NCBI RefSeq assembly: GCF_003863365.1
Contig: NZ_RQXT01000031.1
Location: forward strand, 1 to 64,000
DNA length: 64,000 nt
Direction: 5' to 3'
Source of the DNA: Mesorhizobium tamadayense
GTDB taxonomy: Bacteria > Pseudomonadota > Alphaproteobacteria > Rhizobiales > Rhizobiaceae
Every line of letters starts with the position of its first letter. Position 1 is the stretch's first letter. A model generated the notes under the pieces. That model did no database searches and had not been told where the DNA came from. It saw nothing but the letters and a program-made list of their open reading frames with translations. Below, in pieces: positions 1 through 8,571 of the stretch. The translations under genes were made by a program, and so were the position numbers.

Positions 1-160
1 GAATCCTGCCGCACTCGCCTGTCAATGGATCGCCGTGACAGCAGGCCGGCGGATAGGTCCAGCCGCTATCTGCATTGTGCGCAAACGCAGAAACATTCTG
101 AAGCGCTGCAGCCGTGGCGATCACGCCTGTTGCCATGCGTCGTTTTCCGACCGCGTGCAC
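1..160 (-). CDS. small secreted Cys-rich protein, cut by the left edge
   Basis: This reading frame runs off the window on its 3' side; 53 codons are visible. A GTG at 160 gives a short basic n-region (HAVGKRR) followed by a hydrophobic stretch and AFAH, a good signal peptide; an in-frame ATG lies at 136. A G-rich stretch lies about 10 nt before the GTG. After the predicted cleavage site comes SGWTYPPACCHG with a further Cys about 10 residues on, a pattern I recognise from small secreted rhizobial proteins of unknown role. The rest is outside the window. That it is a real gene rests on the signal peptide and the Cys motif together; the start codon is uncertain. Confidence 0.6.
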   Translation of the reverse strand, partial: MHAVGKRRMATGVIATAAALQNVSAFAHNADSGWTYPPACCHGDPLTGECGRI

Positions 161-197
161 CGAACAGCCCCAAGGCCCAATGGCGAAGTTGGAGCTA

Positions 198-228
198 CTA
201 TATATTATTCGCAATTGCTAATATATAG
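198..228. promoter_or_regulatory. perfect 10-bp inverted repeat, operator-like
   Basis: CTATATATTA at 198-207 is exactly mirrored by TAATATATAG at 219-228, with an 11-nt centre that itself holds the palindrome GCAATTGC. It is the most AT-rich spot in the neighbourhood. It lies 38 bp upstream of the leftward small secreted gene and 41 bp past the end of the creatininase-family gene. No T-run follows on either strand, so a regulator site for the leftward gene is more likely than a terminator. The binding protein is unknown; FadR/GntR-type regulators often use AT-rich dyads. Confidence 0.5.
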
Positions 229-269
229 ACGAACGTGGCTTCCTGATGTCGGGCTCGAAAGGGCACCAG

Positions 270-1013
270 CTAACCCGTAAGCGTCGTGCGCAGATGCTCG
301 AGGATCATCGCGACGCCCTTCTGCCCCAACTCGGCCGAGGCTTCCGGGGCGCTCTTCGTGTACCAGCCCGTATTGTCCGCGAAATGCGCCGCGTCCACCG
401 CCTCGGGGCATAGCGCCAGCATCAGCGATGTCTCGCCGATGCCGGCATGGTCGAATGGATACTTGCCGTTCATCGCGGCCGGCATCAGCGGATGCACCTG
501 CACCCAGTTGAAGACATTGTCACCCTCGGCATGGCCGGCATAGTAGTCGGCCATCTTGTCGGAGCCCCACCAGCCCTCGCCGCGCTCCATTTCCAGGAAG
601 CGGAAGATCGCCTGCCGGCCGCCGGACTTGAAGGCGAGATCGGTCGGCATGCCGGCGACAAAATTCTCGGTCTGGTGATGGATGATGGCGTGGATGTTGC
701 GGAAACCGATGCGCAGCAGGCCGTAAAACAGCTCCTCGGCGAAGGGCGCGAGCACAGGGCCGCCGACCTGCACCGAGCCGCTGCCTTCCGGCGGCGCCAC
801 GGCATAGCTCGCCGCGCCATAGTAGAAGGGCGGCAGCATGACGATGTCCCTCTCCTTCTCGAAGAGTTCCAGCGTCTTGATGACGGCCAGCGTGTCCATG
901 CCGACCGCCATGTGCTCGCCATGGTATTCCAGCACGCCGAGCGGCAGCGCGACCGGCCAGTTCTCCTGGATCGCCTTGCGGATCTGGTGCGGCAGCATCA
1001 ACTCGTAGCGCAT
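270..1013 (-). CDS. creatininase-family amidohydrolase (247 aa)
   Basis: The product belongs to the creatininase superfamily, metal-dependent enzymes that open cyclic amides or related rings. The N-terminal metal motif is clear: GVLEYHGEHMAVGMD at about residues 26-40 supplies E29, H31 and D40. H112/H113 and E116 in AIIHHQTE sit where the second metal-binding block is expected, although the usual NGHGGN is altered. Length is typical. It starts 4 bp after the SIS gene ends, so the two are probably co-transcribed. The altered second motif and the sugar-isomerase neighbour argue against a true creatininase; a ring-opening hydrolase in sugar or inositol breakdown (the 3-dehydro-scyllo-inosose hydrolase type) fits the context better. 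Substrate unproven. Confidence 0.8.
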   Translation of the reverse strand: MRYELMLPHQIRKAIQENWPVALPLGVLEYHGEHMAVGMDTLAVIKTLELFEKERDIVMLPPFYYGAASYAVAPPEGSGSVQVGGPVLAPFAEELFYGLLRIGFRNIHAIIHHQTENFVAGMPTDLAFKSGGRQAIFRFLEMERGEGWWGSDKMADYYAGHAEGDNVFNWVQVHPLMPAAMNGKYPFDHAGIGETSLMLALCPEAVDAAHFADNTGWYTKSAPEASAELGQKGVAMILEHLRTTLTG

Positions 1014-1017
1014 TGAC

Positions 1018-1584
1018 CTACTCCATGTTGGTGTGCCGGGCGCGCATCGCCTCCGGCGTCGCGCCGGTCAGCGCCTTGAGCTTCAGCACCATCACCTCGA
1101 ACAGCAGGAACAGCGCGCCCTCGAACAGCGAGCCCATCGGCAGCACCGAGGTTCTGGCGGCGCCGTGGTCGCTGGCCATGGTCTGGGCCGGAATGAGCAG
1201 CGTGAAGTCGGCAAGCTTCGCGGCGCTGCTTGCCGGCTCGGCCGTCAGCAGCAGCACCTTGGCGCCGGCGTCGCGCGCGACACGCATCAGGGTCAGCACC
1301 GTCGTGGTCTCGCCCGGTCCGGAACTGACGAGGAAGATGTCGCCCTTACCCAGCGGCGGTGTGGTCATGTCGCCGACCACCGCGACAGGCAGGCCGAGAT
1401 GGAAGAGCCGCATCGCGAAGCCTTTGACCTGCAGCGCTTCGCGGCCGCAGCCATAGACGACGATCCTGCGGGCGCCGGTGAGCATTTCGCAGGCGGCGTC
1501 GGCCCTGCCGTCGTCGATGCGCCCCACCACGGCGCCAAGCTCGTCGAGCGCCGTGACAAACATCCCTGATCCGGCTTTGGTCAT
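1018..1584 (-). CDS. SIS-domain sugar-phosphate isomerase, 6-phospho-3-hexuloisomerase-like (188 aa)
   Basis: A single SIS (phosphosugar-binding) domain fills the protein. The phosphate-binding VYGCGREA loop is near residues 43-50 and the SSGPGETTT loop near 87-95, as in 6-phospho-3-hexuloisomerases, which interconvert hexulose 6-phosphate and fructose 6-phosphate. No hexulose-phosphate synthase is visible beside it, so the true substrate is open. It is the first gene of a leftward pair with the creatininase-family gene and is divergent from the aldo/keto reductase. The shared 186-bp intergenic region carries palindromes that could bind a common regulator. Confidence 0.75.
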   Translation of the reverse strand: MTKAGSGMFVTALDELGAVVGRIDDGRADAACEMLTGARRIVVYGCGREALQVKGFAMRLFHLGLPVAVVGDMTTPPLGKGDIFLVSSGPGETTTVLTLMRVARDAGAKVLLLTAEPASSAAKLADFTLLIPAQTMASDHGAARTSVLPMGSLFEGALFLLFEVMVLKLKALTGATPEAMRARHTNME

Positions 1585-1668
1585 GATGGTTCACCCGTCT
1601 GCCGAGGGTTCGAATGGGCTGCGGATTTTGCGATCGCGCTTCCCGCGAAACACTTGTTTTCGTTCATG

Positions 1669-1732
1669 CTATCACCGCGAAAATTGGTGTCCAATGAGCC
1701 TCGGCGCTTTTGCTGTGCCACCGGCGTGATAG
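1669..1732. promoter_or_regulatory. palindromes in the SIS / aldo-keto reductase divergent promoter region
   Basis: ATTGG-TGT-CCAAT at 1683-1695 is a perfect dyad. It lies inside a wider pair of 7-bp inverted arms, CTATCAC at 1669-1675 and GTGATAG at 1726-1732. The region separates two divergent catabolic genes, the usual place for a local repressor or activator. No regulator gene lies within the visible locus. Confidence 0.4.
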
Positions 1733-1770
1733 TGTCACGTCAGACAAATCGATCCGGGACATCTGAGGAT

Positions 1771-2793
1771 ATGAAGACACGGCATTTCGACCGCATCGGC
1801 AATGGCGGGATCACTTTCACCGAGCTCGGTTTCGGCACCGCGCCGCTCGGCAATCTTTACCGCCCCGTCTCCGACGAGGATGCCAATGCCACGCTGGAAG
1901 CGGCATGGCAGACCGGCTGCCGCTACTTCGACACCGCTCCGCTCTACGGCCTCGGCCTCTCCGAAACCCGGCTAAACCCCTTTTTGCGCGGCAAGAGGCG
2001 TGACGACTATGTGCTGTCGAGCAAGGTCGGCCGCCTCATGCGCGTCTCTCCGCCCGACCAGCGCACCGGCATCGGCAAGTTCTTCGAGACGCCCTCGCGC
2101 CGGGAAGTCTACGACTACAGCTATGACGGCGTTATGCGCTCCTTCGAGGCGTCGCTGGAGCGTCTCGGCGTCGATCGCATCGACATCCTGTATGTGCACG
2201 ACGTGGACATCTTCACCCACGGCAGCAAGGAGGCGTCGGACCGGCGCATCGAGGAGTTCATGTCTTCCGGCTACTACCGGCTGCTTTCGCTGCGCGACCA
2301 GGGCGTGATCAAGGCGTTCGGCGGCGGTATCAATGAATGGCAGGTCTGCCAGACGCTCGCCGAGCGCGGCGATTTCGACCTCTTCCTGCTCGCCGGCCGC
2401 TATACGCTGCTCGAACAGGAAGCGCTTGCTACCTTCCTACCGCTCTGCGAGAAGCGCGGCATCGGCATCGTTCTTGGCGGCCCTTACAATTCCGGCATCC
2501 TGGCGACGGGGCCGAAGCCGGGCGCTTTCTACAACTACACCGAGGCGCCAAAAGACGTGCTCGACCGCGTTGCGCGCATCGAGGCGGTCTGCAAGCGCCA
2601 CGGCGTGCGGCTGATCGAAGCCGCGCTGCAGTTCCCGCTGCGGCATCCTTGCGTGATGTCGGTTATCCCCGGCGGCCAACGGCCGGCCGAGGTCGAAAGC
2701 AACCGCGCGCTGCTCGACGTCAGGATCCCGGCGGCCTTGTGGGCGGATCTCAAGCAGGAAGGCCTGATGCGCGCCGACGCGCCGACCGCCTGA
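1771..2793 (+). CDS. aldo/keto reductase, D-threo-aldose 1-dehydrogenase type (340 aa)
   Basis: This is an NAD(P)-dependent aldo/keto reductase with the full catalytic tetrad: D54 and Y59 in FDTAPLYG, K85 in SSKVG and H143 in YVHD. The GFGTAPLGNLY N-terminus and the overall layout resemble the D-threo-aldose 1-dehydrogenase / pyridoxal 4-dehydrogenase branch, which oxidises sugars such as L-fucose to lactones. The ATG at 1771 was chosen because MKTRHFDRIG starts the family-typical first strand; the frame stays open upstream for 39 codons, but that stretch is unlike the family. It is divergent from the SIS/creatininase pair, so the three may form one carbohydrate-breakdown locus (inference). 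Confidence 0.85.
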   Translation: MKTRHFDRIGNGGITFTELGFGTAPLGNLYRPVSDEDANATLEAAWQTGCRYFDTAPLYGLGLSETRLNPFLRGKRRDDYVLSSKVGRLMRVSPPDQRTGIGKFFETPSRREVYDYSYDGVMRSFEASLERLGVDRIDILYVHDVDIFTHGSKEASDRRIEEFMSSGYYRLLSLRDQGVIKAFGGGINEWQVCQTLAERGDFDLFLLAGRYTLLEQEALATFLPLCEKRGIGIVLGGPYNSGILATGPKPGAFYNYTEAPKDVLDRVARIEAVCKRHGVRLIEAALQFPLRHPCVMSVIPGGQRPAEVESNRALLDVRIPAALWADLKQEGLMRADAPTA

Positions 2794-2829
2794 ATGCACA
2801 TGCCCTGCCGGCGCAGGGCGCAAAAGGAA

Positions 2830-2849
2830 GAGCCGGGCAAGCCCGGCTC
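2830..2849. terminator. hairpin between the aldo/keto reductase and hupB
   Basis: GAGCCGGGC-AA-GCCCGGCTC forms a 9-bp GC-rich stem with a tiny loop between the convergent ends of the reductase and hupB. On the minus strand it is followed by TTCCTTTT, so it can end hupB transcription; it may also act on the plus strand. Its core stem AGCCGGGC is the same as that of the hairpin after lon. Confidence 0.65.
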
Positions 2850-2873
2850 ATCTGATCTTAAAAGAAAAAGGTC

Positions 2874-3146
2874 TTAGTTGACCGCGTCCTTGAGGCCCTT
2901 ACCGGCCGAAAACTTCGGCACGGTGCGCGCCGGAATCTTCACTTCCGCGCCGGTCTGCGGGTTACGGCCGGTCGAAGCAGCGCGTTTTGACACGGTGAAA
3001 TTTCCGAAGCCGACGAGCCGGACATCGCCGCCCTTCTTCAATTCGCCGGTGATCACGGAAAACACCGCATCGACGGCGGACTGCGCATCAGCCTTCGAAA
3101 TGCTTGCGGAGTCGGCGACAGCGGACACCAGTTCGTTCTTGTTCAT
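2874..3146 (-). CDS. hupB: HU family nucleoid DNA-binding protein (90 aa)
   Basis: A small basic histone-like protein that dimerises, bends DNA and compacts the nucleoid. MNKNELVSAVA opens the family-typical helix, VRLVGFGNF is the conserved core turn, and the arm GRNPQTGAEVKIPARTVPKF reaches into the minor groove. The ATG at 3146 has GAAGGGAA 6-13 nt upstream; a TTG one codon earlier adds a spurious Met. The gene follows lon in the same direction, but a strong hairpin lies between them, so hupB probably uses its own promoter in the roughly 145-bp gap. Confidence 0.97.
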   Translation of the reverse strand: MNKNELVSAVADSASISKADAQSAVDAVFSVITGELKKGGDVRLVGFGNFTVSKRAASTGRNPQTGAEVKIPARTVPKFSAGKGLKDAVN

Positions 3147-3290
3147 CAAAATTCCCTTCCATGAGAAAACCGGAACTTACGACTCATCCGGCAGGAGACG
3201 GACTTTAGAAAGAAGCGTTCCGGAACCCAAGCCGAAAACCGCAGAATTCCGGGCTTTTTTCCACTTTTCGGAGCTTTTTTCACATGAAAA

Positions 3291-3311
3291 AGCCGGGCTT
3301 GAAGCCCGGCT
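3291..3311 (-). terminator. intrinsic terminator after lon
   Basis: AGCCGGGCT-TGA-AGCCCGGCT is a 9-bp stem 32 bp past the lon stop. Read on the minus strand it is followed by TTTTT, a classic intrinsic terminator. It separates lon from hupB. Confidence 0.8.
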
Positions 3312-3342
3312 CTCTCTTTGTGCGTCGCAATATTAGAAGATC

Positions 3343-5754
3343 CTAATGAGCCAATGGCTTGCCGGCATCGTCGACGGCGTCCACGCTGGCCGGCGGATTC
3401 ACCGGCTCGACCCACTCGATCGGCTCCGGCATCCTGACCAGCGCGTGCCTCAGCACCTCGCCGACCCGCGAGACCGGAATGATCTCCATGTTGTTCTTCA
3501 CATTGTCCGGAATCTCCGCCAGATCCTTGGCGTTGTCTTCCGGGATCAGCACTTTCTTGATGCCGCCGCGCAAGGCGGCAAGCAGCTTCTCCTTGAGGCC
3601 GCCGATCGGCAGCACCCTGCCGCGCAACGTGATCTCGCCGGTCATCGCTACATCGGCCTTGATCGGAATGCCGGTCAAGACTGAGATGATTGCAGTCGCC
3701 ATCGCGACGCCCGCCGACGGTCCGTCCTTGGGCGTCGCGCCCTCGGGCACGTGGACGTGGATGTCGCGCTTGTCGAACAGAGGCGGCTCGACGCCGAAAT
3801 CGATGGCGCGCGAGCGGACATAGGAGGCCGCCGCCGAGATCGATTCCTTCATCACGTCGCGCAAATTGCCGGTCACCGTCATGCGGCCCTTGCCGGGCAT
3901 CATGACACCTTCGACGGTCAGCAGCTCGCCGCCGACTTCCGTCCAGGCAAGTCCGGTGACGACGCCGACCTGATCATTGGCTTCGACCTGGCCGAAGCGG
4001 AAGCGCGGAACACCGAGATAATCGGCAAGGTTGTCCGCCGTGATCTTGACCGTCTTCTTCTTCGTCTTCAGGATCTCGGTCACCGCCTTGCGCCCGAGCT
4101 TCATCAGCTCGCGCTCCAGGCTTCTGACGCCAGCTTCACGGGTGTAGGTCTGGATGATGCCGCGGATCGCGTCCTCGCCGACCGAGAATTCGTTCGGCTG
4201 CAGCGCATGATCGCGGATCACCTTGGGCATCAGGTGACGCTTGGCGATCTCGATCTTCTCGTCCTCGGTGTAGCCGGCGATACGGATGATCTCCATGCGG
4301 TCCATCAGCGGCGCAGGGATGTTCAGCGTGTTCGCCGTCGTCACAAACATCACGCTCGACAGGTCGTATTCGACCTCGAGGTAATGGTCCATGAACGTCG
4401 AGTTCTGCTCCGGATCGAGCACCTCGAGCAGGGCCGACGACGGATCGCCGCGGAAGTCCTGGCCCATCTTGTCGATCTCGTCGAGCAGGAAGAGCGGGTT
4501 GGACTTCTTGGCCTTCTTCATCGACTGGATGACCTTGCCGGGCATCGAGCCGATATAGGTCCGCCTGTGGCCTCGGATCTCGGCCTCGTCACGTACGCCG
4601 CCGAGCGCCATGCGGATGAACTCGCGCCCCGTGGCCTTGGCGATCGACTTGCCGAGCGAGGTCTTGCCGACGCCGGGCGGGCCGACGAGGCACAGGATCG
4701 GCCCCTTGATCTTCTTCTGGCGGCTCTGCACGGCGAGATACTCGACGATGCGCTCCTTGACCTTGTCGAGGCCGAAATGATCGGCGTCGAGCACGTCCTG
4801 GGCGAAGGCGAGATCCTGCTTGACCTTGGAGTTCTTGCCCCACGGGATCGACAGCAGCCAGTCGAGGTAGTTGCGCACGACGGTCGATTCAGCCGACATC
4901 GGCGACATCGACCGCAGCTTCTTCAGCTCGGCTTCCGCCTTCTCGCGGGCCTCCTTGGAAAGCTTGGTCTTCTTGATGCGCGCCTCGATCTCGGCGGCCT
5001 CGTCGCGGCCGTCCTCGCCCTCGCCGAGCTCCTTCTGGATCGCCTTCATCTGCTCGTTGAGGTAGTACTCGCGCTGCGTCTTCTCCATCTGGCGCTTGAC
5101 TCTGCTGCGGATGCGCTTCTCCACCTGGAGCACGGAGATCTCGGCTTCCATGAAGCCCATCGCCTTCTCGAGACGCTCCTTGATGGAGAGCGTGGCGAGC
5201 ATCTCCTGCTTCTCGGGGATCTTGATGGCCAGATGCGAGGCAACCGTGTCGGCGAGCTTGGAATAGTCGTCGATCTGGCTGGCGGCACCCACCACTTCGG
5301 GCGAGATCTTCTTGTTCAGCTTGACGTAATTTTCGAAGTCGGTGACGACCGAGCGGGCGAGCGCCTCGATCTCGACCTCTTCCTCCTCCGGCTCGACCAG
5401 CGCCGTGGCGCGGGCCTCGTGGAAGTCGGCACGATCGGTGAACGAGACGATCTTGGCGCGCGACGCGCCCTCGACCAGCACCTTCACGGTGCCGTCGGGA
5501 AGTTTCAGGAGCTGCAGCACATTGGCGAGCGTGCCGATGTCGAAGATGGCACCTGGCTCGGGATCGTCGTCGGCTGCGTTCATCTGGGTGGCAAGCAGGA
5601 TTTGCTTTTCCTGACCCATCACTTCTTCCAGCGCCTTGATCGACTTTTCACGCCCGACAAAGAGCGGAACGATCATGTGCGGAAACACGACGATGTCGCG
5701 CAGTGGGAGGACTGCAAAGACGCCGTCGCCGGAAGCCCTGGATATTTTGGCCAT
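3343..5754 (-). CDS. lon: ATP-dependent Lon protease (803 aa)
   Basis: Cytoplasmic AAA+ serine protease that degrades misfolded and short-lived regulatory proteins. The LonN substrate-binding domain ([19 protein letters not shown]) comes first, then a long coiled coil at about residues 190-290. The AAA+ module follows, with Walker [10 protein letters not shown] near residue 355 and Walker [11 protein letters not shown]. The protease domain has the catalytic Ser in [10 protein letters not shown] and the Lys in [10 protein letters not shown]. The ATG at 5754 is preferred because AAAGGT lies 8-13 nt upstream; an in-frame ATG at 5769 has no ribosome site. Length is normal. It sits in the conserved clpP-clpX-lon-hupB order. 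Confidence 0.98.
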   Translation of the reverse strand: MAKISRASGDGVFAVLPLRDIVVFPHMIVPLFVGREKSIKALEEVMGQEKQILLATQMNAADDDPEPGAIFDIGTLANVLQLLKLPDGTVKVLVEGASRAKIVSFTDRADFHEARATALVEPEEEEVEIEALARSVVTDFENYVKLNKKISPEVVGAASQIDDYSKLADTVASHLAIKIPEKQEMLATLSIKERLEKAMGFMEAEISVLQVEKRIRSRVKRQMEKTQREYYLNEQMKAIQKELGEGEDGRDEAAEIEARIKKTKLSKEAREKAEAELKKLRSMSPMSAESTVVRNYLDWLLSIPWGKNSKVKQDLAFAQDVLDADHFGLDKVKERIVEYLAVQSRQKKIKGPILCLVGPPGVGKTSLGKSIAKATGREFIRMALGGVRDEAEIRGHRRTYIGSMPGKVIQSMKKAKKSNPLFLLDEIDKMGQDFRGDPSSALLEVLDPEQNSTFMDHYLEVEYDLSSVMFVTTANTLNIPAPLMDRMEIIRIAGYTEDEKIEIAKRHLMPKVIRDHALQPNEFSVGEDAIRGIIQTYTREAGVRSLERELMKLGRKAVTEILKTKKKTVKITADNLADYLGVPRFRFGQVEANDQVGVVTGLAWTEVGGELLTVEGVMMPGKGRMTVTGNLRDVMKESISAAASYVRSRAIDFGVEPPLFDKRDIHVHVPEGATPKDGPSAGVAMATAIISVLTGIPIKADVAMTGEITLRGRVLPIGGLKEKLLAALRGGIKKVLIPEDNAKDLAEIPDNVKNNMEIIPVSRVGEVLRHALVRMPEPIEWVEPVNPPASVDAVDDAGKPLAH

Positions 5755-5976
5755 TGTCCAACCTTTCATATCGCGGCCGCTAATTGAGCCAACCGCGAAT
5801 CTTATATTAACGACCGAGTGTCGTTCCGCCTACCACTGTTTGTGACGGGAGTTTTACAGCACAGAATGCAGCGCTTCGGCCTTCCGCTGTTAGGTGGATG
5901 CGGGCGGGGCAAAGATCAAGGGTTAACATGGTCCGCTCATCCACTCCATTACCAGGCGGCGCATTCCTTATAGCAA

Positions 5977-5999
5977 AACGGCGCCACACGGGCGCCGTT
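5977..5999 (-). terminator. intrinsic terminator after clpX
   Basis: AACGGCGCC and GGCGCCGTT form a 9-bp stem with a 5-nt loop, 31 bp beyond the clpX stop. On the minus strand the stem ends in TTTTGC. It isolates lon from clpX read-through. Confidence 0.75.
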
Positions 6000-6029
6000 C
6001 CATGAAAAATTGCCGGATCAGCGGGCATG

Positions 6030-7304
6030 TCAGGCGCTGACGTTGCCCTTCTTTTCCTTCTGCTCGGAATAGATGTAGAGCGGCCGGGCGTTGCCCGAGA
6101 CCACCTCTTCCGAGATCACCACCTCGCGCACGCCTTCCAGGGCCGGAAGCTCGAACATGGTGTCGAGCAGGATCGCCTCCATGATGGAGCGCAGGCCGCG
6201 CGCGCCGGTCTTGCGCTCGATGGCGCGCTTGGCGATCGCCGACAGCGCGTTCTCGTGGAAGGTCAGGTCGACATTCTCCATCTCGAACAGCCGCTGATAC
6301 TGCTTGACCAGCGCGTTCTTCGGCTCGGTCAGGATCTGGATCAGCGCCGGTTCGTCGAGGTCCTCGAGCGTCGCCAGGACCGGCAGACGGCCGACGAATT
6401 CCGGGATCAGGCCGAATTTCAACAGGTCTTCGGGCTCGACCTGGCGGAAGATGTCGCCGGTGCGGCGATCCTCGGGCGAAGCCACGGTAGCGCCAAAGCC
6501 GATCGAGGTCTTGCGTCCGCGATCCGAGATGATCTTGTCCAGCCCCGCGAAGGCGCCGCCGCAGATGAACAGGATGTTGGCGGTGTCGACCTGCAGGAAT
6601 TCCTGCTGCGGATGCTTTCGGCCGCCCTGCGGCGGCACGGAGGCGACCGTGCCTTCCATGATCTTCAAGAGCGCCTGCTGCACGCCCTCGCCCGACACGT
6701 CGCGAGTGATCGAGGGGTTGTCGGACTTGCGCGAGATCTTGTCGATCTCGTCGATATAGACGATGCCGCGCTGGGCGCGCTCGACATTGTAGTCGGCCGA
6801 CTGCAACAGCTTCAGGATGATGTTCTCGACGTCCTCGCCGACATAACCGGCCTCGGTCAGCGTCGTGGCGTCGGCCATGGTGAAGGGCACGTCGATGATG
6901 CGGGCGAGCGTCTGCGCGAGCAGCGTCTTGCCGCAACCGGTCGGACCGATCAGCAGGATGTTCGATTTCGCCAGCTCGACGTCGTTGCTCTTGCCGGCAT
7001 GCGCGAGGCGCTTGTAGTGGTTGTGGACGGCCACCGACAGCACCCGCTTGGCGTAGGGCTGGCCGATGACATAGTCGTCGAGGACCTTGAGGATTTCCTG
7101 CGGGGTCGGCACGCCCTCGCGCGACTTGACCATCGAGGTCTTGTTCTCCTCGCGGATGATGTCCATGCAGAGTTCGACGCATTCGTCGCAGATGAAGACG
7201 GTCGGACCGGCGATCAGCTTGCGCACTTCGTGCTGGCTTTTGCCGCAAAACGAGCAATATAGCGTGTTCTTTGAATCACCGCCGTTGTTGCTAACCTTGC
7301 TCAT
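6030..7304 (-). CDS. clpX: ClpX ATPase subunit of ClpXP protease (424 aa)
   Basis: AAA+ unfoldase that recognises tagged substrates and feeds them to ClpP; in alphaproteobacteria it also drives turnover of cell-cycle regulators. The N-terminal zinc-binding domain has C17, C20, C39 and C42 (YCSFCGK and [10 protein letters not shown]). Walker A GPTGCGKT, Walker [10 protein letters not shown] and the sensor-2 region GARGLR are intact. Length is standard. It lies downstream of clpP in the same direction with a gap of about 295 bp, so it may have its own promoter as well as read-through from clpP. Confidence 0.98.
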   Translation of the reverse strand: MSKVSNNGGDSKNTLYCSFCGKSQHEVRKLIAGPTVFICDECVELCMDIIREENKTSMVKSREGVPTPQEILKVLDDYVIGQPYAKRVLSVAVHNHYKRLAHAGKSNDVELAKSNILLIGPTGCGKTLLAQTLARIIDVPFTMADATTLTEAGYVGEDVENIILKLLQSADYNVERAQRGIVYIDEIDKISRKSDNPSITRDVSGEGVQQALLKIMEGTVASVPPQGGRKHPQQEFLQVDTANILFICGGAFAGLDKIISDRGRKTSIGFGATVASPEDRRTGDIFRQVEPEDLLKFGLIPEFVGRLPVLATLEDLDEPALIQILTEPKNALVKQYQRLFEMENVDLTFHENALSAIAKRAIERKTGARGLRSIMEAILLDTMFELPALEGVREVVISEEVVSGNARPLYIYSEQKEKKGNVSA

Positions 7305-7599
7305 TTTTTTGTCCTTTCACCGCCTGCCCGCCGATGGTCTGGCCGCATTGGCGTCTCACCAATCTATCGCGGGAATCCGCAGCTGCCAGTGTCTTGGCTC
7401 ACACAGCGCATTCCGTACGAAACACAATCAGAAAACGCGACAATGATTCGCAGCAACCCCATGCAAAGCTAAGCCGTCGAAAATCAACATAGCCTTAACG
7501 TAGGCAATCCCGGCTCTTGAGGGAACAGGCAATTGTGGCCGAAATGCCGCAAGCCGCGCCAAAAGCGCGTTATCCCGCCATTCAGCTGCCAGCCGGGGC

Positions 7600-8229
7600 C
7601 TACGCGGTGACGGTTTCGCTCAGCTCGCGCGTCGAGATGACCTTGTCGATCAGACCAAAGTCCTTGGCCTCGTCGGCGGTCATGAAATGATCGCGGTCGA
7701 GCGTCCGCTCGATCTCGTCATAGCTCTTGCCGGTATGCTTGACATAGACCTCGTTGAGGCGGCGCTTCAGCTTGATGATGTCCTGCGCATGACGTTCGAT
7801 ATCTGACGCCTGGCCCTGGAAGCCGCCCGACGGCTGATGCACCATGATGCGGGCGTTCGGCGTGGCAAAGCGCATGTCCTTGTGGCCGGCGCAAAGCAGC
7901 AGCGAGCCCATCGAGGCCGCCTGGCCAATGCAGAGCGTCGACACCGCCGGCTTGATGAACTGCATGGTGTCGTAGATCGCCAGGCCGGATGTGACCACAC
8001 CGCCCGGCGAGTTGATGTAGAGGTTGATTTCCTTCTTGGGGTTCTCCGCCTCGAGGAACAAAAGCTGTGCACAAACCAGCGTCGCCATGCCGTCCTCGAC
8101 CGGGCCGGTGATGAAGATGATGCGCTCCTTCAAAAGGCGGGAGAAAATGTCGTAAGCGCGCTCGCCGCGGTTGGTCTGCTCGACCACCATCGGAACGAGG
8201 TTCATGTAGGTTTCGACGGGGTTCTTCAT
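7600..8229 (-). CDS. clpP: ClpP peptidase subunit (209 aa)
   Basis: Serine peptidase that forms the tetradecameric chamber of ClpXP/ClpAP. The triad is S106 (GQAASMG), H131 (MVHQPSGG) and D180 (LDRDHFMT). The oxyanion-hole segment SPGGVVTSG at about 74-82 and the closing LIDKVI helix are present. The first residues [24 protein letters not shown] are the usual short propeptide and start for the family. First gene of the leftward clpP-clpX-lon-hupB cluster. Confidence 0.98.
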   Translation of the reverse strand: MKNPVETYMNLVPMVVEQTNRGERAYDIFSRLLKERIIFITGPVEDGMATLVCAQLLFLEAENPKKEINLYINSPGGVVTSGLAIYDTMQFIKPAVSTLCIGQAASMGSLLLCAGHKDMRFATPNARIMVHQPSGGFQGQASDIERHAQDIIKLKRRLNEVYVKHTGKSYDEIERTLDRDHFMTADEAKDFGLIDKVISTRELSETVTA

Positions 8230-8571
8230 GGGCTACCCTTGTTGGATGGATTCCGGCGCCGTGAAAATATGGGCAATCGGGCGGAATCGGTTCTGGATCG
8301 TTAGATCCTAAATAGGATGCCGGCTCACCCTAGCGCAAGGCCGCCCCTCCTAGCCATCTGGTTAAGTCGAATCAAGCGCCAAAGCCAGGGAAAGGACCAC
8401 GACCGGGCTCGGCGAAATGCCCTCGTCCGAATGGTGAGCTGAATATGTCCCGCGAAGGTAGCATTTTCTTAACCGCGCCGCTTAACGACAAGCCCTGAAA
8501 CAGCTTTGCCGGGTTGGACCTTCCGCTACACTCCTGTGTTGAACCGGCGTCCTTTTCAACGGGGGAATGTC
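8230..8571. promoter_or_regulatory. divergent intergenic region upstream of clpP
   Basis: This 342-bp stretch separates clpP from a rightward secreted-protein gene and holds no convincing ORF. The one clear signal is a 14-bp dyad ATCCTA-AA-TAGGAT at 8305-8318, about 76 bp upstream of the clpP start and suitably placed for a regulator. No heat-shock promoter match could be assigned with confidence. The plus-strand gene has a very purine-rich ribosome site, GGGGGAA, at 8561-8567. Confidence 0.4.

Noticed and set aside
3751-5787. 678-codon open frame on the plus strand
   Set aside because: It is the antisense shadow of lon; its translation is rich in L, D, R, H and A with no domain, as expected opposite a GC-rich gene.
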